10,879 bases of DNA from Desulfarculaceae bacterium JdFR-95 (GCA_002011835.1 MTPE01000098.1:1-10879), one strand, 5' to 3'; counted from the stretch's first letter, positions 1 through 8,017 are shown. Program-made: numbers and translations. The notes: a model not told the origin generated them from the letters alone.

Positions 1-442
1 CGGGCAGGATGGCCGCGCCGCTGGCGGCGGCGGCCCGGGTCACCGGCTCGCCGCCGGCCACCAGGGTCTCCTTGTTGGCCAGGGCCACGTCGATGCCCGC
101 CTCCACCGCGGCGAAGGTGGGCACCAGGCCCGCCGCCCCCACCATGGCCGACAGCACCATGTCCGCCCCGGCCTGGGTGGCGGCAGCGATGTAGCCCTGG
201 GAACCGTAGGTCACCCGGCCGGCCAACTCCGGGGGAAGCAGGCGCTTGAGCTCCTCGGCTGCGGCGCGGTCCAGCACCGCGATCACCTCCGGCCGCCAGC
301 GCCGGCTCAGCTCGGCCAGGCGCTCCACCGAGCGCGCCGCGGCCAGCGACACCACCTGGAAGTCCCCGGGCCGGCGGGAGACGAACTCCAGGGCACTGGT
401 GCCAATGGAGCCGGTGGCCCCCAGTATGGCCAGGCGCTTCAC
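1..442 (-). CDS. dxr: 1-deoxy-D-xylulose 5-phosphate reductoisomerase, N-terminal part (cut by window edge)
   Basis: Converts 1-deoxy-D-xylulose 5-phosphate to 2-C-methyl-D-erythritol 4-phosphate with NADPH, the committed step of the MEP isoprenoid pathway in the cytoplasm. The 147 visible residues begin VKRLAILGATGSIG, whose GATGSIG (residues 8-14) is the family's NADPH-binding glycine motif. LANKETLVAGG (121-131) is the highly conserved segment that contains the lysine near the cofactor. The visible part ends just before the expected metal-binding Asp/Glu motif, so catalytic residues cannot be checked. I chose the GTG start at 442-440 because it places the Rossmann motif at the usual distance from the N-terminus and overlaps the cdsA stop as GTGA, indicating translational coupling. 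The C-terminal two thirds lie outside the window. Identity is secure; only completeness is unknown. Confidence 0.95.
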   Translation of the reverse strand, partial: MKRLAILGATGSIGTSALEFVSRRPGDFQVVSLAAARSVERLAELSRRWRPEVIAVLDRAAAEELKRLLPPELAGRVTYGSQGYIAAATQAGADMVLSAMVGAAGLVPTFAAVEAGIDVALANKETLVAGGEPVTRAAAASGAAILP

Positions 443-1287
443 CCCCACCACAGCACCCTCGCCAGGAGCAAGGCCGGCGCGGCCATCATCAGGCCGTCGG
501 CCCGATCCAACAGTCCTCCGTGGCCGGGGAGCAGACGGCCGGAGTCCTTGGCCCCGGCCGCGCGCTTGAGCGCCGACTCCACCAGGTCGCCCACCACGCT
601 CACCGCGCCCAGCCCCACCCCCAGCCCGGCTCCGGCCGGCAGCCCCACCTCCGGCAACAGGCCACCGGCATACAACCCGCCCGCCACCCCGGCCAACACC
701 AGCCCCCCGGCCAGACCCTCCACGGTCTTGCCCGGGCTCACCACCGGGGCCAGCTTGTGCCGCCCGGCCAGGTGACCGGCGAAGTAGGCCCCGGTGTCGG
801 CCGCCACCACCACCGTGAGCAGGAACAACAGCCACCAGCGCCCCCGCGGCATGCCCAACAGGAGCACCAGGCAGGACAGAAGCCCCCCCACGTAGAGGAG
901 CCCCCAGCCCCGCCGCTGCAGGCGGCCGATGGCCTGGGCCAGCTCGCCGCCCTGGGCCAGGCTCAGCCCGGCCACCACCGCCAGGCCCAACCCCAAGGTC
1001 CCCACCACCGCCGCCGGCCCGGCCAGGGCGCACAGGGGCACCGCCGCCGCCAGGGGCAGACCGGCCAGCGCCCCCGATGCGAATGAACCCGATTCGGTAA
1101 GTCGCAGGTATTCCCAGGCCCCCAGCCCGGCCGCGGCCGCAGCCACCACCGCCACCAGCCATCCCGGGGCCAGGAGCGTCAACATCACCCCTCCCACGGC
1201 CAGGGCCAGGCCCGTGGCCACCCGCACCCCCAGGCCGGCGAAGCGGCTCCTGCGTGGCGAGGACTGGGGAGCGGCGGTGGGGCTCAT
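439..1287 (-). CDS. cdsA: Phosphatidate cytidylyltransferase (CDP-diacylglycerol synthase)
   Basis: Integral inner-membrane enzyme that makes CDP-diacylglycerol from phosphatidic acid and CTP, the precursor of phosphatidylglycerol and phosphatidylethanolamine. The 282-residue product has a short basic N-terminus followed by several hydrophobic stretches (for example roughly 22-60, 70-110, 125-165, 190-235) consistent with a polytopic membrane protein. The C-terminal family signature is at about 238-264: SALKR, then KD, then PGHGGLLDRAD. One position differs from the usual pattern: the residue between DR and D is Ala, where a larger hydrophobic residue or Thr is common. The ATG at 1287 overlaps the uppS stop (ATGA), and the gene's own stop overlaps the dxr GTG. 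The three genes are therefore probably translated from one mRNA. Leu, Ala and Gly content is very high, as expected for a membrane protein in a GC-rich genome. Confidence 0.95.
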   Translation of the reverse strand: MSPTAAPQSSPRRSRFAGLGVRVATGLALAVGGVMLTLLAPGWLVAVVAAAAAGLGAWEYLRLTESGSFASGALAGLPLAAAVPLCALAGPAAVVGTLGLGLAVVAGLSLAQGGELAQAIGRLQRRGWGLLYVGGLLSCLVLLLGMPRGRWWLLFLLTVVVAADTGAYFAGHLAGRHKLAPVVSPGKTVEGLAGGLVLAGVAGGLYAGGLLPEVGLPAGAGLGVGLGAVSVVGDLVESALKRAAGAKDSGRLLPGHGGLLDRADGLMMAAPALLLARVLWWG

Positions 1288-2051
1288 GTCTCCTCCCCGG
1301 CGATCTGTTCGCTGGTCTTGCCGAAACGCCGCTCGCGCGCGGCGTAGCTGGCCAGGGCCTGGATCAGCTCGGCCTCGCGGAAGTCGGGCCAGAGGGTGTC
1401 GGTGAAGTAGAACTCGGCGTAGGCCAACTGCCAGGGCAGGAAGTTGCTGATGCGCAGCTCGCCGCTGGTGCGGATGAGCAGGTCCGGGTCGGGCAGCCCC
1501 GCGGTGTCCAGGCGCTCGGCCACGGCCCGTTCATCCACCTCCTCGGGGCGCAGGGCGCCGGCGGCCACCTCCTGGCAGAGGCGGCGGGCGGCGCGGGCGA
1601 TCTCCTGGCGGCCGCCGTAGGACAGGGCCAGGGTGAGGGTCATGTGCTCGCCCGCGGCGGTGTCGGCCATGACCTGGCGCAGGAGGGCCAGGGTGCTGGC
1701 GGGCAGGCGCTCGATACTGCCGATGGCGTTGAGGCGGATGCCCCGCTCGAGCATCTCGTCGCGCTCGCGCCTGAGGAAGCGCTCCAACAGCTTCATCAGG
1801 GCGGCGATCTCGGCCTGGGGCCGGGCCCAGTTCTCCTCGCTGAAGGCGTAGAGGGTGAGGTAGGGGATGCCCAGGCGGCGGCAGGTACGCACCACCACCC
1901 GCACGCTCTCGGCTCCTTCCTCGTGGCCGCGCACCCGGCGCCAGCCGCGGCGCTTGGCCCAGCGGCCGTTGCCGTCCATGATCACCGCCACGTGCCGGGG
2001 CAGACGTTCGGCGGGGAAGGGTAAGGTAGGGCTCTGTTCCTGCTCGCTCAT
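1284..2051 (-). CDS. uppS: Undecaprenyl diphosphate synthase (cis-prenyltransferase)
   Basis: Condenses isopentenyl diphosphate onto farnesyl diphosphate to give the C55 lipid carrier for peptidoglycan and other envelope polymers. The 255-residue protein matches the family closely. HVAVIMDGNGRWAKRRG (20-36) carries the Mg-binding Asp26. RGHEEG (41-46), FSEENW (70-75) and SYGGRQEI (144-151) follow. The C-terminal signature at about 190-214 begins DLLIRTSGELR and includes Arg194, Arg200 and Glu213. These residues fall at the same numbers as in the E. coli enzyme, which supports the chosen ATG at 2051. A GGGAG ribosome-binding site lies six bases upstream (2058-2062). The stop overlaps the cdsA ATG. 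Upstream is an unusually long gap to frr, so uppS-cdsA-dxr may have its own promoter as well as read-through from frr. Confidence 0.97.
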   Translation of the reverse strand: MSEQEQSPTLPFPAERLPRHVAVIMDGNGRWAKRRGWRRVRGHEEGAESVRVVVRTCRRLGIPYLTLYAFSEENWARPQAEIAALMKLLERFLRRERDEMLERGIRLNAIGSIERLPASTLALLRQVMADTAAGEHMTLTLALSYGGRQEIARAARRLCQEVAAGALRPEEVDERAVAERLDTAGLPDPDLLIRTSGELRISNFLPWQLAYAEFYFTDTLWPDFREAELIQALASYAARERRFGKTSEQIAGEET

Positions 2052-2446
2052 GGACTTCTCCCGCCCTCGACCCGACGGGCACTGCCCCTCTCTCCCTGGG
2101 GGACCAGAGGTACCCAGGCGCCTTCCTCTCGCCTTTCCCTCCCCTGGCGGAGGCGGGCAAGGGGCCTCGTCTTCTCAAGTATATCTCGATCTCGCCGGAA
2201 CCGCCCCATCCCCCTGCCGCGCCAGGCCCGCCCTCCTCCGCGGTCCGTGCCTTCCCTGAGTCCGGGACAGCACCTCCCGCCTCTTGGCCCCCGTGGTCTC
2301 GTCTCTGGCCCGCCTCGCATCCCGGTCGGGCGCCGCTTCGGGGCCTCCTGTCGGCCCCTGGGGTACACAGGTCCGGCCTCTTCCCGGAAGGAGGACACCT
2401 CGGCCGCCCACACCGCTGGGGGGAACCCCCAGAGGCACCCCGGCGG
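2052..2446. other. Gap between frr and uppS with no convincing gene
   Basis: This 395-bp stretch interrupts an otherwise tightly packed cluster. Open frames on both strands (for example 2175-2438 minus) give Arg/Gly/Pro-rich proteins with no recognisable motif, which is what GC-rich non-coding DNA produces. On the minus strand I see one AT-rich block containing TATACT (2183-2178), which resembles a sigma70 -10 box 127 bases before the uppS start, but no good -35 box at 16-18 bp spacing. A short hairpin lies just after frr and is listed separately. The region may hold an internal promoter or leader for uppS-cdsA-dxr, but I cannot demonstrate one. Confidence 0.6.
2416..2432 (-). terminator. Hairpin just after frr, possible weak or Rho-assisted terminator
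   Basis: A perfect 7-bp inverted repeat, CTGGGGG and CCCCCAG with a 3-base loop, begins 14 bases past the frr stop. No U-tract follows on the minus strand, so it is not a canonical intrinsic terminator. It could stabilise the frr 3' end or cause partial termination before uppS. It could also be a chance feature of GC-rich sequence. Confidence 0.3.
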
Positions 2447-3004
2447 CTAGAACTCCATGATCTCCTTTTCCTTGGCCTGGGTCAGCTCGTCCACCTTGGC
2501 CACGTACTGGTCGGTGAGCTTCTGGATCTGGTCCATGCCGCGGTGGGCGTCGTCTTCGGAGACCTCGCCCTCCTTCTTGAGCTCCTTGAGCATGTCGTTG
2601 GCCTCGCGGCGGGCGGCGCGGATGGCGATCTTGGCCTCCTCGCCCATCTTGCGCACCACCTTGACCAGCTCCTTGCGCCTCTCCTCGGTGAGGGGTGGGA
2701 TGGTGATGCGCACCACCTTGCCGTCGCTGACCGGGGTCAGCCCCAGGTCGCTCTTGAGGATGGCCTTCTCGATGGCCTCGCAGCTCTTGGGCTCCCAGGG
2801 CTGGATCAAGATCAGGCGCGGCTCGGGGATGGAGAGGCTGGCCATCTGGTTGAGGGGGGTGGGCACGCCGTAGTAGTCGGCCTTGATCCCGTCCAGGAGG
2901 GAGAGGGAGGCCCGGCCGGTGCGTACCCGTTTGAAGTCCCGCTCCAGGGCCGCGATGGCCTTCTTCATGGCCGCTTCCGCTTCCTGCTTGGTCTCCTCGA
3001 TCAT
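2447..3004 (-). CDS. frr: Ribosome recycling factor
   Basis: Acts with EF-G to split post-termination ribosomes. From the ATG at 3004 the product is 185 residues, the standard family length, starting [10 protein letters not shown]. Conserved segments include [14 protein letters not shown] (27-40), [14 protein letters not shown] (44-57), [15 protein letters not shown] (77-91), [14 protein letters not shown] (102-115) and the C-terminal [17 protein letters not shown] (149-165). An upstream in-frame ATG at 3037 would add 11 residues, but I prefer 3004. It is preceded by GGAGGG (3015-3010) at five bases, gives the canonical length, and starts one base after the pyrH stop. The ribosome-binding site therefore sits inside the end of pyrH, implying coupled translation. 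Confidence 0.97.
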   Translation of the reverse strand: MIEETKQEAEAAMKKAIAALERDFKRVRTGRASLSLLDGIKADYYGVPTPLNQMASLSIPEPRLILIQPWEPKSCEAIEKAILKSDLGLTPVSDGKVVRITIPPLTEERRKELVKVVRKMGEEAKIAIRAARREANDMLKELKKEGEVSEDDAHRGMDQIQKLTDQYVAKVDELTQAKEKEIMEF

Positions 3005-3005
3005 C

Positions 3006-3725
3006 TCATCCCTCCACGCGTGATCCCACCGGCTCACCCATGACTACGCGCCGGATGTTGCCGGGCTTGAGAAGGTCGAACACCACCACCGGCAGGCGGT
3101 TGTCCTCGGCCAGGCTGATGGCGGTCAGGTCCATGACCCGCAGGTGGCGGCGCAGCACCTCCTGGTAGGTGAGGCGCTCCAGCTTGACCGCGGCCGGGTC
3201 CACCGCGGGGTCGCGGTCGTAGATGCCGTCCACCTTGGTGGCCTTGAGCAGCACCTGGGCCTGTATCTCCTGGGCGCGCAGGGCCGCGGCGGTGTCGGTG
3301 CTGAAGTAGGGGTTGCCCGTGCCCGCGGCGAAGATCACGATACGGCCCTTCTCCAGGTGGCGGATGGCGCGGCGGCGGATGAAGGGCTCGGCCACCTGGG
3401 GCATGCGGATGGCCGACTGCACCCGGGTGGGCACTCCCCGCCGCTCCAGGGCGTCCTGCAGGGCCAGGGAGTTGATCACCGTGGCCAGCATGCCCATGTT
3501 GTCGGCCTGCACCCGGTCCATGTCCGCGGCGCTGGCGCTCAAGCCCCGGAAGATGTTGCCCCCGCCCAGCACCACCCCGATCTGGGGACACACCTGGTGG
3601 GCCTGGCGGATCTCCTCGGCCACGTAGTCCAACACCGCCTTGTCGATGCCGAAGGAGGCACCGCCCATCAGGGCCTCGCCCGAGACCTTCAGCAGCACCC
3701 GCCGGTATGCCGGCCCCTGGCCCAT
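3006..3725 (-). CDS. pyrH: UMP kinase
   Basis: Phosphorylates UMP to UDP with ATP and is the gatekeeper of pyrimidine nucleotide supply; bacterial enzymes are hexameric and allosterically controlled by GTP and UTP. The 239-residue product belongs to the amino-acid-kinase fold. Visible motifs are KVSGEALMG (13-21), GGGNIFRG (54-61), [11 protein letters not shown] (75-85), the UMP-binding [13 protein letters not shown] (135-147) and [13 protein letters not shown] (161-173). Length agrees with the family (about 240). The ATG at 3725 follows a purine-rich AGAGG site. The gene starts 16 bp after the tsf stop and ends one base before frr, so it lies within the rpsB-tsf-pyrH-frr transcription unit. 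No unusual residues were seen. Confidence 0.97.
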   Translation of the reverse strand: MGQGPAYRRVLLKVSGEALMGGASFGIDKAVLDYVAEEIRQAHQVCPQIGVVLGGGNIFRGLSASAADMDRVQADNMGMLATVINSLALQDALERRGVPTRVQSAIRMPQVAEPFIRRRAIRHLEKGRIVIFAAGTGNPYFSTDTAAALRAQEIQAQVLLKATKVDGIYDRDPAVDPAAVKLERLTYQEVLRRHLRVMDLTAISLAEDNRLPVVVFDLLKPGNIRRVVMGEPVGSRVEG

Positions 3726-3741
3726 GCCCGCCTCTCTGCCT

Positions 3742-4341
3742 CTAGGACTGCTCCCCCAACTGGAAGCGCACGAAACGGCGGATCTGGATGTTCTCGCCCG
3801 TCTTGGCCCGCATCTCGTTGAGCAGGTCCTCCACCGTCTTGTCGGGGTCCTTGACGAAGGGCTGGCTGAGCAGACAGTTCTCGGTGTAGAACTTCTTCAG
3901 CTTGCCCTCCACGATCTTGTCCACGATCTTCTCCGGCTTGCCCTGCTCCAGGGCCTGGGTGCGGTAGATCTCGCGCTCGCGCTCCACCACCTCGGGGGGC
4001 ATGTCCTCGGGGGAGATGCAGATGGGGTTGCTGGCGGCGATGTGCATGGCCAGGTCGTGGGCCAGGGCGGTGAACTCCTCGGTGCGGCCGGTGAAGTCGG
4101 TCTCGCAGTTCACCTCCACCAGCACCCCCAGGCGGCCGCCGGCATGGATGTAGCTGGCGATCTGGCCCTCGCTGGCGGTGCGGCCGGCCCGCTTGGCCGC
4201 CACGGCCAGGCCCTTGCGCCGCAGCCAGTCGATGGCCTTCTCCATGTCGCCGCCCGTCTCGCTGAGGGCCTTCTTGCAGTCCATCATGCCCGCTCCGGTC
4301 TTCTCCCGGAGCTCCTTCACCATGGCAGCAGTGACACTCAC
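3742..4341 (-). CDS. tsf: Elongation factor Ts, short form
   Basis: Guanine-nucleotide exchange factor that regenerates EF-Tu-GTP. From a GTG at 4341 the product is 199 residues, the short form seen in Thermus and many other bacteria, rather than the about 280-residue E. coli type with an extra core repeat. The N-terminal UBA-like region contains [19 protein letters not shown] (8-26), followed by [15 protein letters not shown] (30-44). The second signature reads [11 protein letters not shown] (76-86); the TDF that contacts EF-Tu is kept but the next residue is Thr where Val is common. An in-frame ATG at 4389 is possible, but I chose the GTG because AAGGAG (4356-4351) lies nine bases upstream and the extra residues do not look like EF-Ts. 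Neighbours rpsB and pyrH are as expected. Confidence 0.95.
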   Translation of the reverse strand: MSVTAAMVKELREKTGAGMMDCKKALSETGGDMEKAIDWLRRKGLAVAAKRAGRTASEGQIASYIHAGGRLGVLVEVNCETDFTGRTEEFTALAHDLAMHIAASNPICISPEDMPPEVVEREREIYRTQALEQGKPEKIVDKIVEGKLKKFYTENCLLSQPFVKDPDKTVEDLLNEMRAKTGENIQIRRFVRFQLGEQS

Positions 4342-4367
4342 TTTCTTTCGCTCCTTATCTGGGCCGC

Positions 4368-4387
4368 GTGCCCTGGCAGGAGGGCAC
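4368..4387 (-). promoter_or_regulatory. Hairpin in the rpsB-tsf spacer
   Basis: The 96-bp rpsB-tsf spacer contains a perfect 7-bp inverted repeat (GTGCCCT and AGGGCAC, 6-base loop) ending 11 bases before the tsf ribosome-binding site. There is no U-tract, so it is unlikely to be a simple terminator. A role in attenuation, RNA processing or tuning tsf relative to rpsB is possible; E. coli is known to have partial termination in this spacer. Function here is inference only. Confidence 0.35.
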
Positions 4388-4437
4388 ACGGAAGGGTTCT
4401 ATGTGCTTCGCTCGGGGGACAAAGGGATCCCGCGGGC

Positions 4438-5328
<891 letters not shown>

Positions 5329-5451
5329 GAAAATTCCTCCTGGTTTCTGGTTTACCTCCGCCCCCGTCACCCGGCCGGGCACACCAATGCCCTCGGCACT
5401 GGCCCAGACCCGCCGTCAGGGGACGTGTGTGCTCTCGAATCGTCGAAGAAT

Positions 5452-5480
5452 ATCATACCCCCCACGCCCCCGCAAGACAC
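5452..5480 (-). promoter_or_regulatory. rpsB: Candidate rpsB promoter
   Basis: On the minus strand, GTGTCT (5480-5475) and TATGAT (5457-5452) are separated by 17 bp. They match the sigma70 consensus at 3 of 6 and 5 of 6 positions. A transcript from here would carry a leader of roughly 115 bases before the rpsB ATG. The -35 match is weak, so this is a best guess from the only AT-rich blocks in the divergent region. Confidence 0.3.
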
Positions 5481-5486
5481 GGAGCT

Positions 5487-5506
5487 GGTTCATAATATGA
5501 GGAACC
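5487..5506. promoter_or_regulatory. Partial dyad in the rpsB / arsC divergent region
   Basis: GGTTC and GAACC form a 5-bp inverted repeat with a 10-base AT-rich centre containing CATAATATG. It lies 71 bp before arsC and about 160 bp before rpsB. It includes sequences resembling a -10 box on both strands (CATAAT plus, TATTAT minus), without a good -35 on the plus strand. It could be an operator or simply the melting region of overlapping promoters; no specific regulator is recognised. Confidence 0.25.
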
Positions 5507-5577
5507 ACAAGACGGTTGCACCCTCCGCACCCCTGGAGGCGGATCCCCACCGGAAACCCCAGCCGGGAGAGAGCCGC

Positions 5578-6042
5578 ATGAGCCGACCCCCCCAGCCCAA
5601 TCGCATCCGCATACTGTTCCTGTGTACCGGTAACTCCTGCCGCAGCCAGATGGCCGAGGGCCTGGCCCGCGCTCTCAAGGGCGAGCTGGTGGAGGCACAC
5701 TCCGCCGGCGTGGCCCCCCAGGGCCTGGACCCCCGGGCGGTCAAGGTCATGGCCGAGCTGGGCATAGACATCTCCGGCCAGCGCTCCCAGGGCCTGGAAG
5801 AGTTCCTGGGCCAGAGCTTCGACTACGTGGTCACCCTGTGCGACGACGCCCGCCAGAGCTGCCCGGTCTTCCCCGGACCGGCCCGGCGCCTGCACCTGCC
5901 CCTGGAGGACCCGCCCCTGGCGGCGGTGGGCGCGGCCAGCGAGGAGGAGGCCCTGGCCCCCTACCGCCGGGTGCGCGACCGCCTGCGGGCCTGGGTGGAG
6001 GGCCTGCCCGGGGTGCTGGAGGCGGCCCGGCCTCAGGTGTGA
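5578..6042 (+). CDS. arsC: Thioredoxin-coupled arsenate reductase (low-molecular-weight phosphatase fold)
   Basis: Reduces arsenate to arsenite in the cytoplasm using a thioredoxin-regenerated disulfide cascade. The 154-residue protein has the P-loop LCTGNSCRSQMAEG (15-28), with nucleophile Cys16 and Arg22 of the CX5R motif. It also has VVTLCDDARQSCP (84-96), carrying Cys88 and Cys95, the two further cysteines of the Bacillus-type ArsC relay at the same seven-residue spacing. A DP pair (111-112) sits where the general acid is expected. The ATG at 5578 has GGAG eight bases upstream; the following residues RIRILFLC lead directly into the P-loop. There is no arsR, arsenite pump or other ars gene in view, so it stands alone. 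It runs convergently with argJ and overlaps its end by 10 bp. A general LMW phosphatase is the alternative, but the three-cysteine pattern argues for arsenate reduction. Confidence 0.9.
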   Translation: MSRPPQPNRIRILFLCTGNSCRSQMAEGLARALKGELVEAHSAGVAPQGLDPRAVKVMAELGIDISGQRSQGLEEFLGQSFDYVVTLCDDARQSCPVFPGPARRLHLPLEDPPLAAVGAASEEEALAPYRRVRDRLRAWVEGLPGVLEAARPQV

Positions 6043-7292
6043 TACTCGGCGTTCAGCTCCACGTAGGGGTGGCCCAGGTCGCAGGTGAGCACCCACCACC
6101 ACCCCCGGCCCAGGCCCAGGTCCAGGCGCACCTGATAGCGCGGCCGGCGCATCACCTCCGCGGCCCGTTTCTCGGCCGCCTCTCCCGCGGGCAGGCCGCG
6201 GTCCGCCACCAGGGCCTCGCCGATCCACAGGCGGGTCTTCTCCGGGACGAAGGGCAGATCCTCCAACCCGGCCGCCGCCGCGGCCGCGGCCAGGATGCGG
6301 CCCCAGTTGGGGTCGGCGCCGGCAAAAGCAGTCTTGCACAGGGGCGAGTGGGCGATGGCATAGGCCAGGGCCCGGGCCGCGGCCTGGTCCGGCGCACCGG
6401 TGACCAGCACCCGCACCAGATGCGCGGCTCCCTCGCCGTCGGCCACCAGCATGGCGGCCAGCTCCTGGCAGACGCGGGTGGCCGCCTCCTCCAGCTTCTC
6501 CAGGGCGGCCTCACCCTCGCGCAGCGGGGGGTTGCCCGCCTCGCCGCTGGCCAGCAGGAGCAGGGTGTCGTTGGTGGACATGTCCCCGTCCACCGTGGCC
6601 CGGTTGAAGGAGGCCTCCGCCGCCCGCCGCACCAGCCCGCCCAAGGCGGCCGGCTCCACCGCGGCGTCGGTGAGCAGGAAGGCCAACATGGTGGCCATCT
6701 GGGGCCGGATCATGCCCGCGCCCTTGGCCAGGCCCACCACCGTCACCTCCCGCCCCGCCAGCTGGGTGCGGGCCTGGGCCATCTTGGTGACGGCGTCGGT
6801 GGTGCGTATGGCCGCCGCCGCCCGGGGCAGGCCCTCCGGCGAGAGCGAGGCGGCCAGTGCCGGCACCGCGGCGGTGAGGCGGTCCAGGGGCAGGGGCTGG
6901 CCGATCACCCCCGTGGAGCAGACCAGCACCTGACGGGGTTCACAGCCCAGGGCCGCGGCCACCGCGCGGCAGGTGGCCCGGGCCGCCTCCAGGCCTTCGG
7001 GGCCGGTGGCGGCGTTGGCGCAGCCGCTGTTGGCCACCACCGCCCGTATCCCTTCCCCGGCGGCCAGGTGCTCGCGGCTGACCAACACCGGCGCCGCAGG
7101 CAGGCGGCTGGTGGTGAACACCCCGGCCGCGGTCACCGGCCGGGCGGCGGCGATCAGGGCCAGGTCTTCCCGCCCGTCGCTGCGAATGCCCGCGGCCACC
7201 GCTCCGGCGGTGAAGCCCGCCACCGGCGTGGTTACGATGCGGTCCTCCTTGAGCGGCCCCTGGCCCAGCTCCGGCAGGTGTTCCCAGTCCAT
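6033..7292 (-). CDS. argJ: Glutamate N-acetyltransferase / ornithine acetyltransferase
   Basis: Transfers the acetyl group from N-acetylornithine to glutamate in the cyclic arginine pathway; some members also use acetyl-CoA. The 419-residue product fits the family (about 400). It is a self-processing Ntn-type enzyme. KGAGMIRPQMATMLAFLLTDA spans 190-210, and the predicted cleavage lies between Ala200 and the nucleophile Thr201. The oxyanion-hole segment CSTGVIGQPLP (125-135), ANSGCANAATG (87-97), RATVDGDMSTNDT (231-243), AGADPNWGRI (324-333) and the C-terminal NAEYHT are all present. I chose the ATG at 7292, which has GAGGAGAGGGAG just upstream, rather than an in-frame ATG at 7472 that would add 60 unconserved residues and overrun the divergent gene. 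Its 3' end overlaps arsC on the other strand by 10 bp. Confidence 0.96.
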   Translation of the reverse strand: MDWEHLPELGQGPLKEDRIVTTPVAGFTAGAVAAGIRSDGREDLALIAAARPVTAAGVFTTSRLPAAPVLVSREHLAAGEGIRAVVANSGCANAATGPEGLEAARATCRAVAAALGCEPRQVLVCSTGVIGQPLPLDRLTAAVPALAASLSPEGLPRAAAAIRTTDAVTKMAQARTQLAGREVTVVGLAKGAGMIRPQMATMLAFLLTDAAVEPAALGGLVRRAAEASFNRATVDGDMSTNDTLLLLASGEAGNPPLREGEAALEKLEEAATRVCQELAAMLVADGEGAAHLVRVLVTGAPDQAAARALAYAIAHSPLCKTAFAGADPNWGRILAAAAAAAGLEDLPFVPEKTRLWIGEALVADRGLPAGEAAEKRAAEVMRRPRYQVRLDLGLGRGWWWVLTCDLGHPYVELNAEYHT

Positions 7293-7357
7293 GGCTCCCT
7301 CTCCTCGCCACCGTCCCCCCGGACGGCCCAAAGGTTGTGGTGCGGGCGCGATTGCCC

Positions 7358-7387
7358 CTGTCATCGTCGGGTGATGCAGACCATAAT
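7358..7387 (+). promoter_or_regulatory. Candidate promoter for the flavin-reductase-like gene
   Basis: CTGTCA (7358-7363) and CATAAT (7382-7387) are separated by 18 bp, matching sigma70 boxes at 4 of 6 and 5 of 6 positions. The predicted leader is about 48 bases and the GTG start at 7442 follows. It overlaps the argJ candidate on the other strand across the only AT-rich block of this spacer. Confidence 0.35.
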
Positions 7388-7412
7388 AAGGGGAAGTGGC
7401 GGCTGGCGCCAA
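7383..7412 (-). promoter_or_regulatory. argJ: Candidate argJ promoter
   Basis: On the minus strand, TTGGCG (7412-7407) and TATTAT (7388-7383) are separated by 18 bp, matching sigma70 boxes at 4 of 6 and 5 of 6 positions. The leader would be about 85 bases. The -10 block is shared with the candidate promoter on the opposite strand, so the two genes would compete for or share RNA polymerase access. Confidence 0.35.
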
Positions 7413-7441
7413 GCACACACGCTGGGGAAGGAGAGAGAGCC

Positions 7442-8017
7442 GTGAAACAGAGACTGGGGGCCCAGAACGCACTCTATCCCCTGCCCGCGGTGTTGGTGGG
7501 GGCCCTGGTGGAAGGGCGGCCCAACTTCATCACCGTCTCCCACCTGGGGGTGCTCACCACCGGCCAGGAGGAGTTCATTGGGGTGGGGCTGAACAAGGTA
7601 CATTTCACCAACGCCGGTATCCGCCAGACCGGCACCTTCTCGGTGTGCATCCCCGACGAGAAGATGGTGGAGCTGGTGGACTACTGCGGGCTGGTCTCGG
7701 GCAAGAACGTGGACAAGTCCGAGATGTTCGAGGTGTTCTACGGCGAGCTGGGCACCGCGCCCATGGTGGCGCAGTGCCCGGTGTGCATGGAGTGCCGCCT
7801 GCACCAAGTGATCGACTTTCCCGACCACGACCTGTTCATCGGCGAGATCGTGGAGACCCACGCCGAGCCCGAGGTGCTGCAGGAGGGGCGTCTGGACCTG
7901 GGGCGCATCCGGCCGCTTCTGTTCGACCTGCACGGCCGGCAGTATTGGGCTCTGGGCCGGCCGTTGGCCGCGGCCTGGAAGGCGGGCCTGAAGCTGATGG
8001 AGAAAGAACAGGGCTGA
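7442..8017 (+). CDS. Flavin reductase-like FMN-binding protein (flavoredoxin-like)
   Basis: Member of the flavin-reductase-like FMN-binding family, which includes flavoredoxins that pass electrons in anaerobes. The exact partner is not predictable. The 191-residue product shows the family layout: YPLPAVLVGA near the N-terminus, NFITVSHLGVLTT (28-40), GVGLNKVHFTNAGIRQTGTF (47-66), FSVCIPDEKMVELVDYCG (66-83), SGKNVDKSEMFEVFYG (86-101), and a C-terminal RPLLFDLHGRQYWALG (157-172). It carries CPVCMEC (112-118), three cysteines at three-residue spacing in a place where relatives usually have fewer. The GTG start at 7442 has AAGGAG eight bases upstream. It is cytoplasmic, with no signal peptide or membrane segment. 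The gene is divergent from argJ and convergent with secA. I leave the symbol blank because several flavoprotein subfamilies are possible. Confidence 0.85.
   Translation: MKQRLGAQNALYPLPAVLVGALVEGRPNFITVSHLGVLTTGQEEFIGVGLNKVHFTNAGIRQTGTFSVCIPDEKMVELVDYCGLVSGKNVDKSEMFEVFYGELGTAPMVAQCPVCMECRLHQVIDFPDHDLFIGEIVETHAEPEVLQEGRLDLGRIRPLLFDLHGRQYWALGRPLAAAWKAGLKLMEKEQG

Noticed and set aside
1201..2024. Plus-strand open frame antisense to uppS (1254-2024)
   Set aside because: Gly/Leu/Ala/His-rich mirror of a well-supported gene, with no motif of its own.
2175..2438. Small Arg-rich open frame in the frr-uppS gap
   Set aside because: No recognisable motif or convincing ribosome-binding site; composition matches random GC-rich sequence.
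4342..4389. Upstream ATG starts for tsf (4389), and likewise rpsB (5382), frr (3037) and argJ (7472)
   Set aside because: The extra N-terminal residues are not family-like, and the shorter starts have clear ribosome-binding sites and standard lengths.
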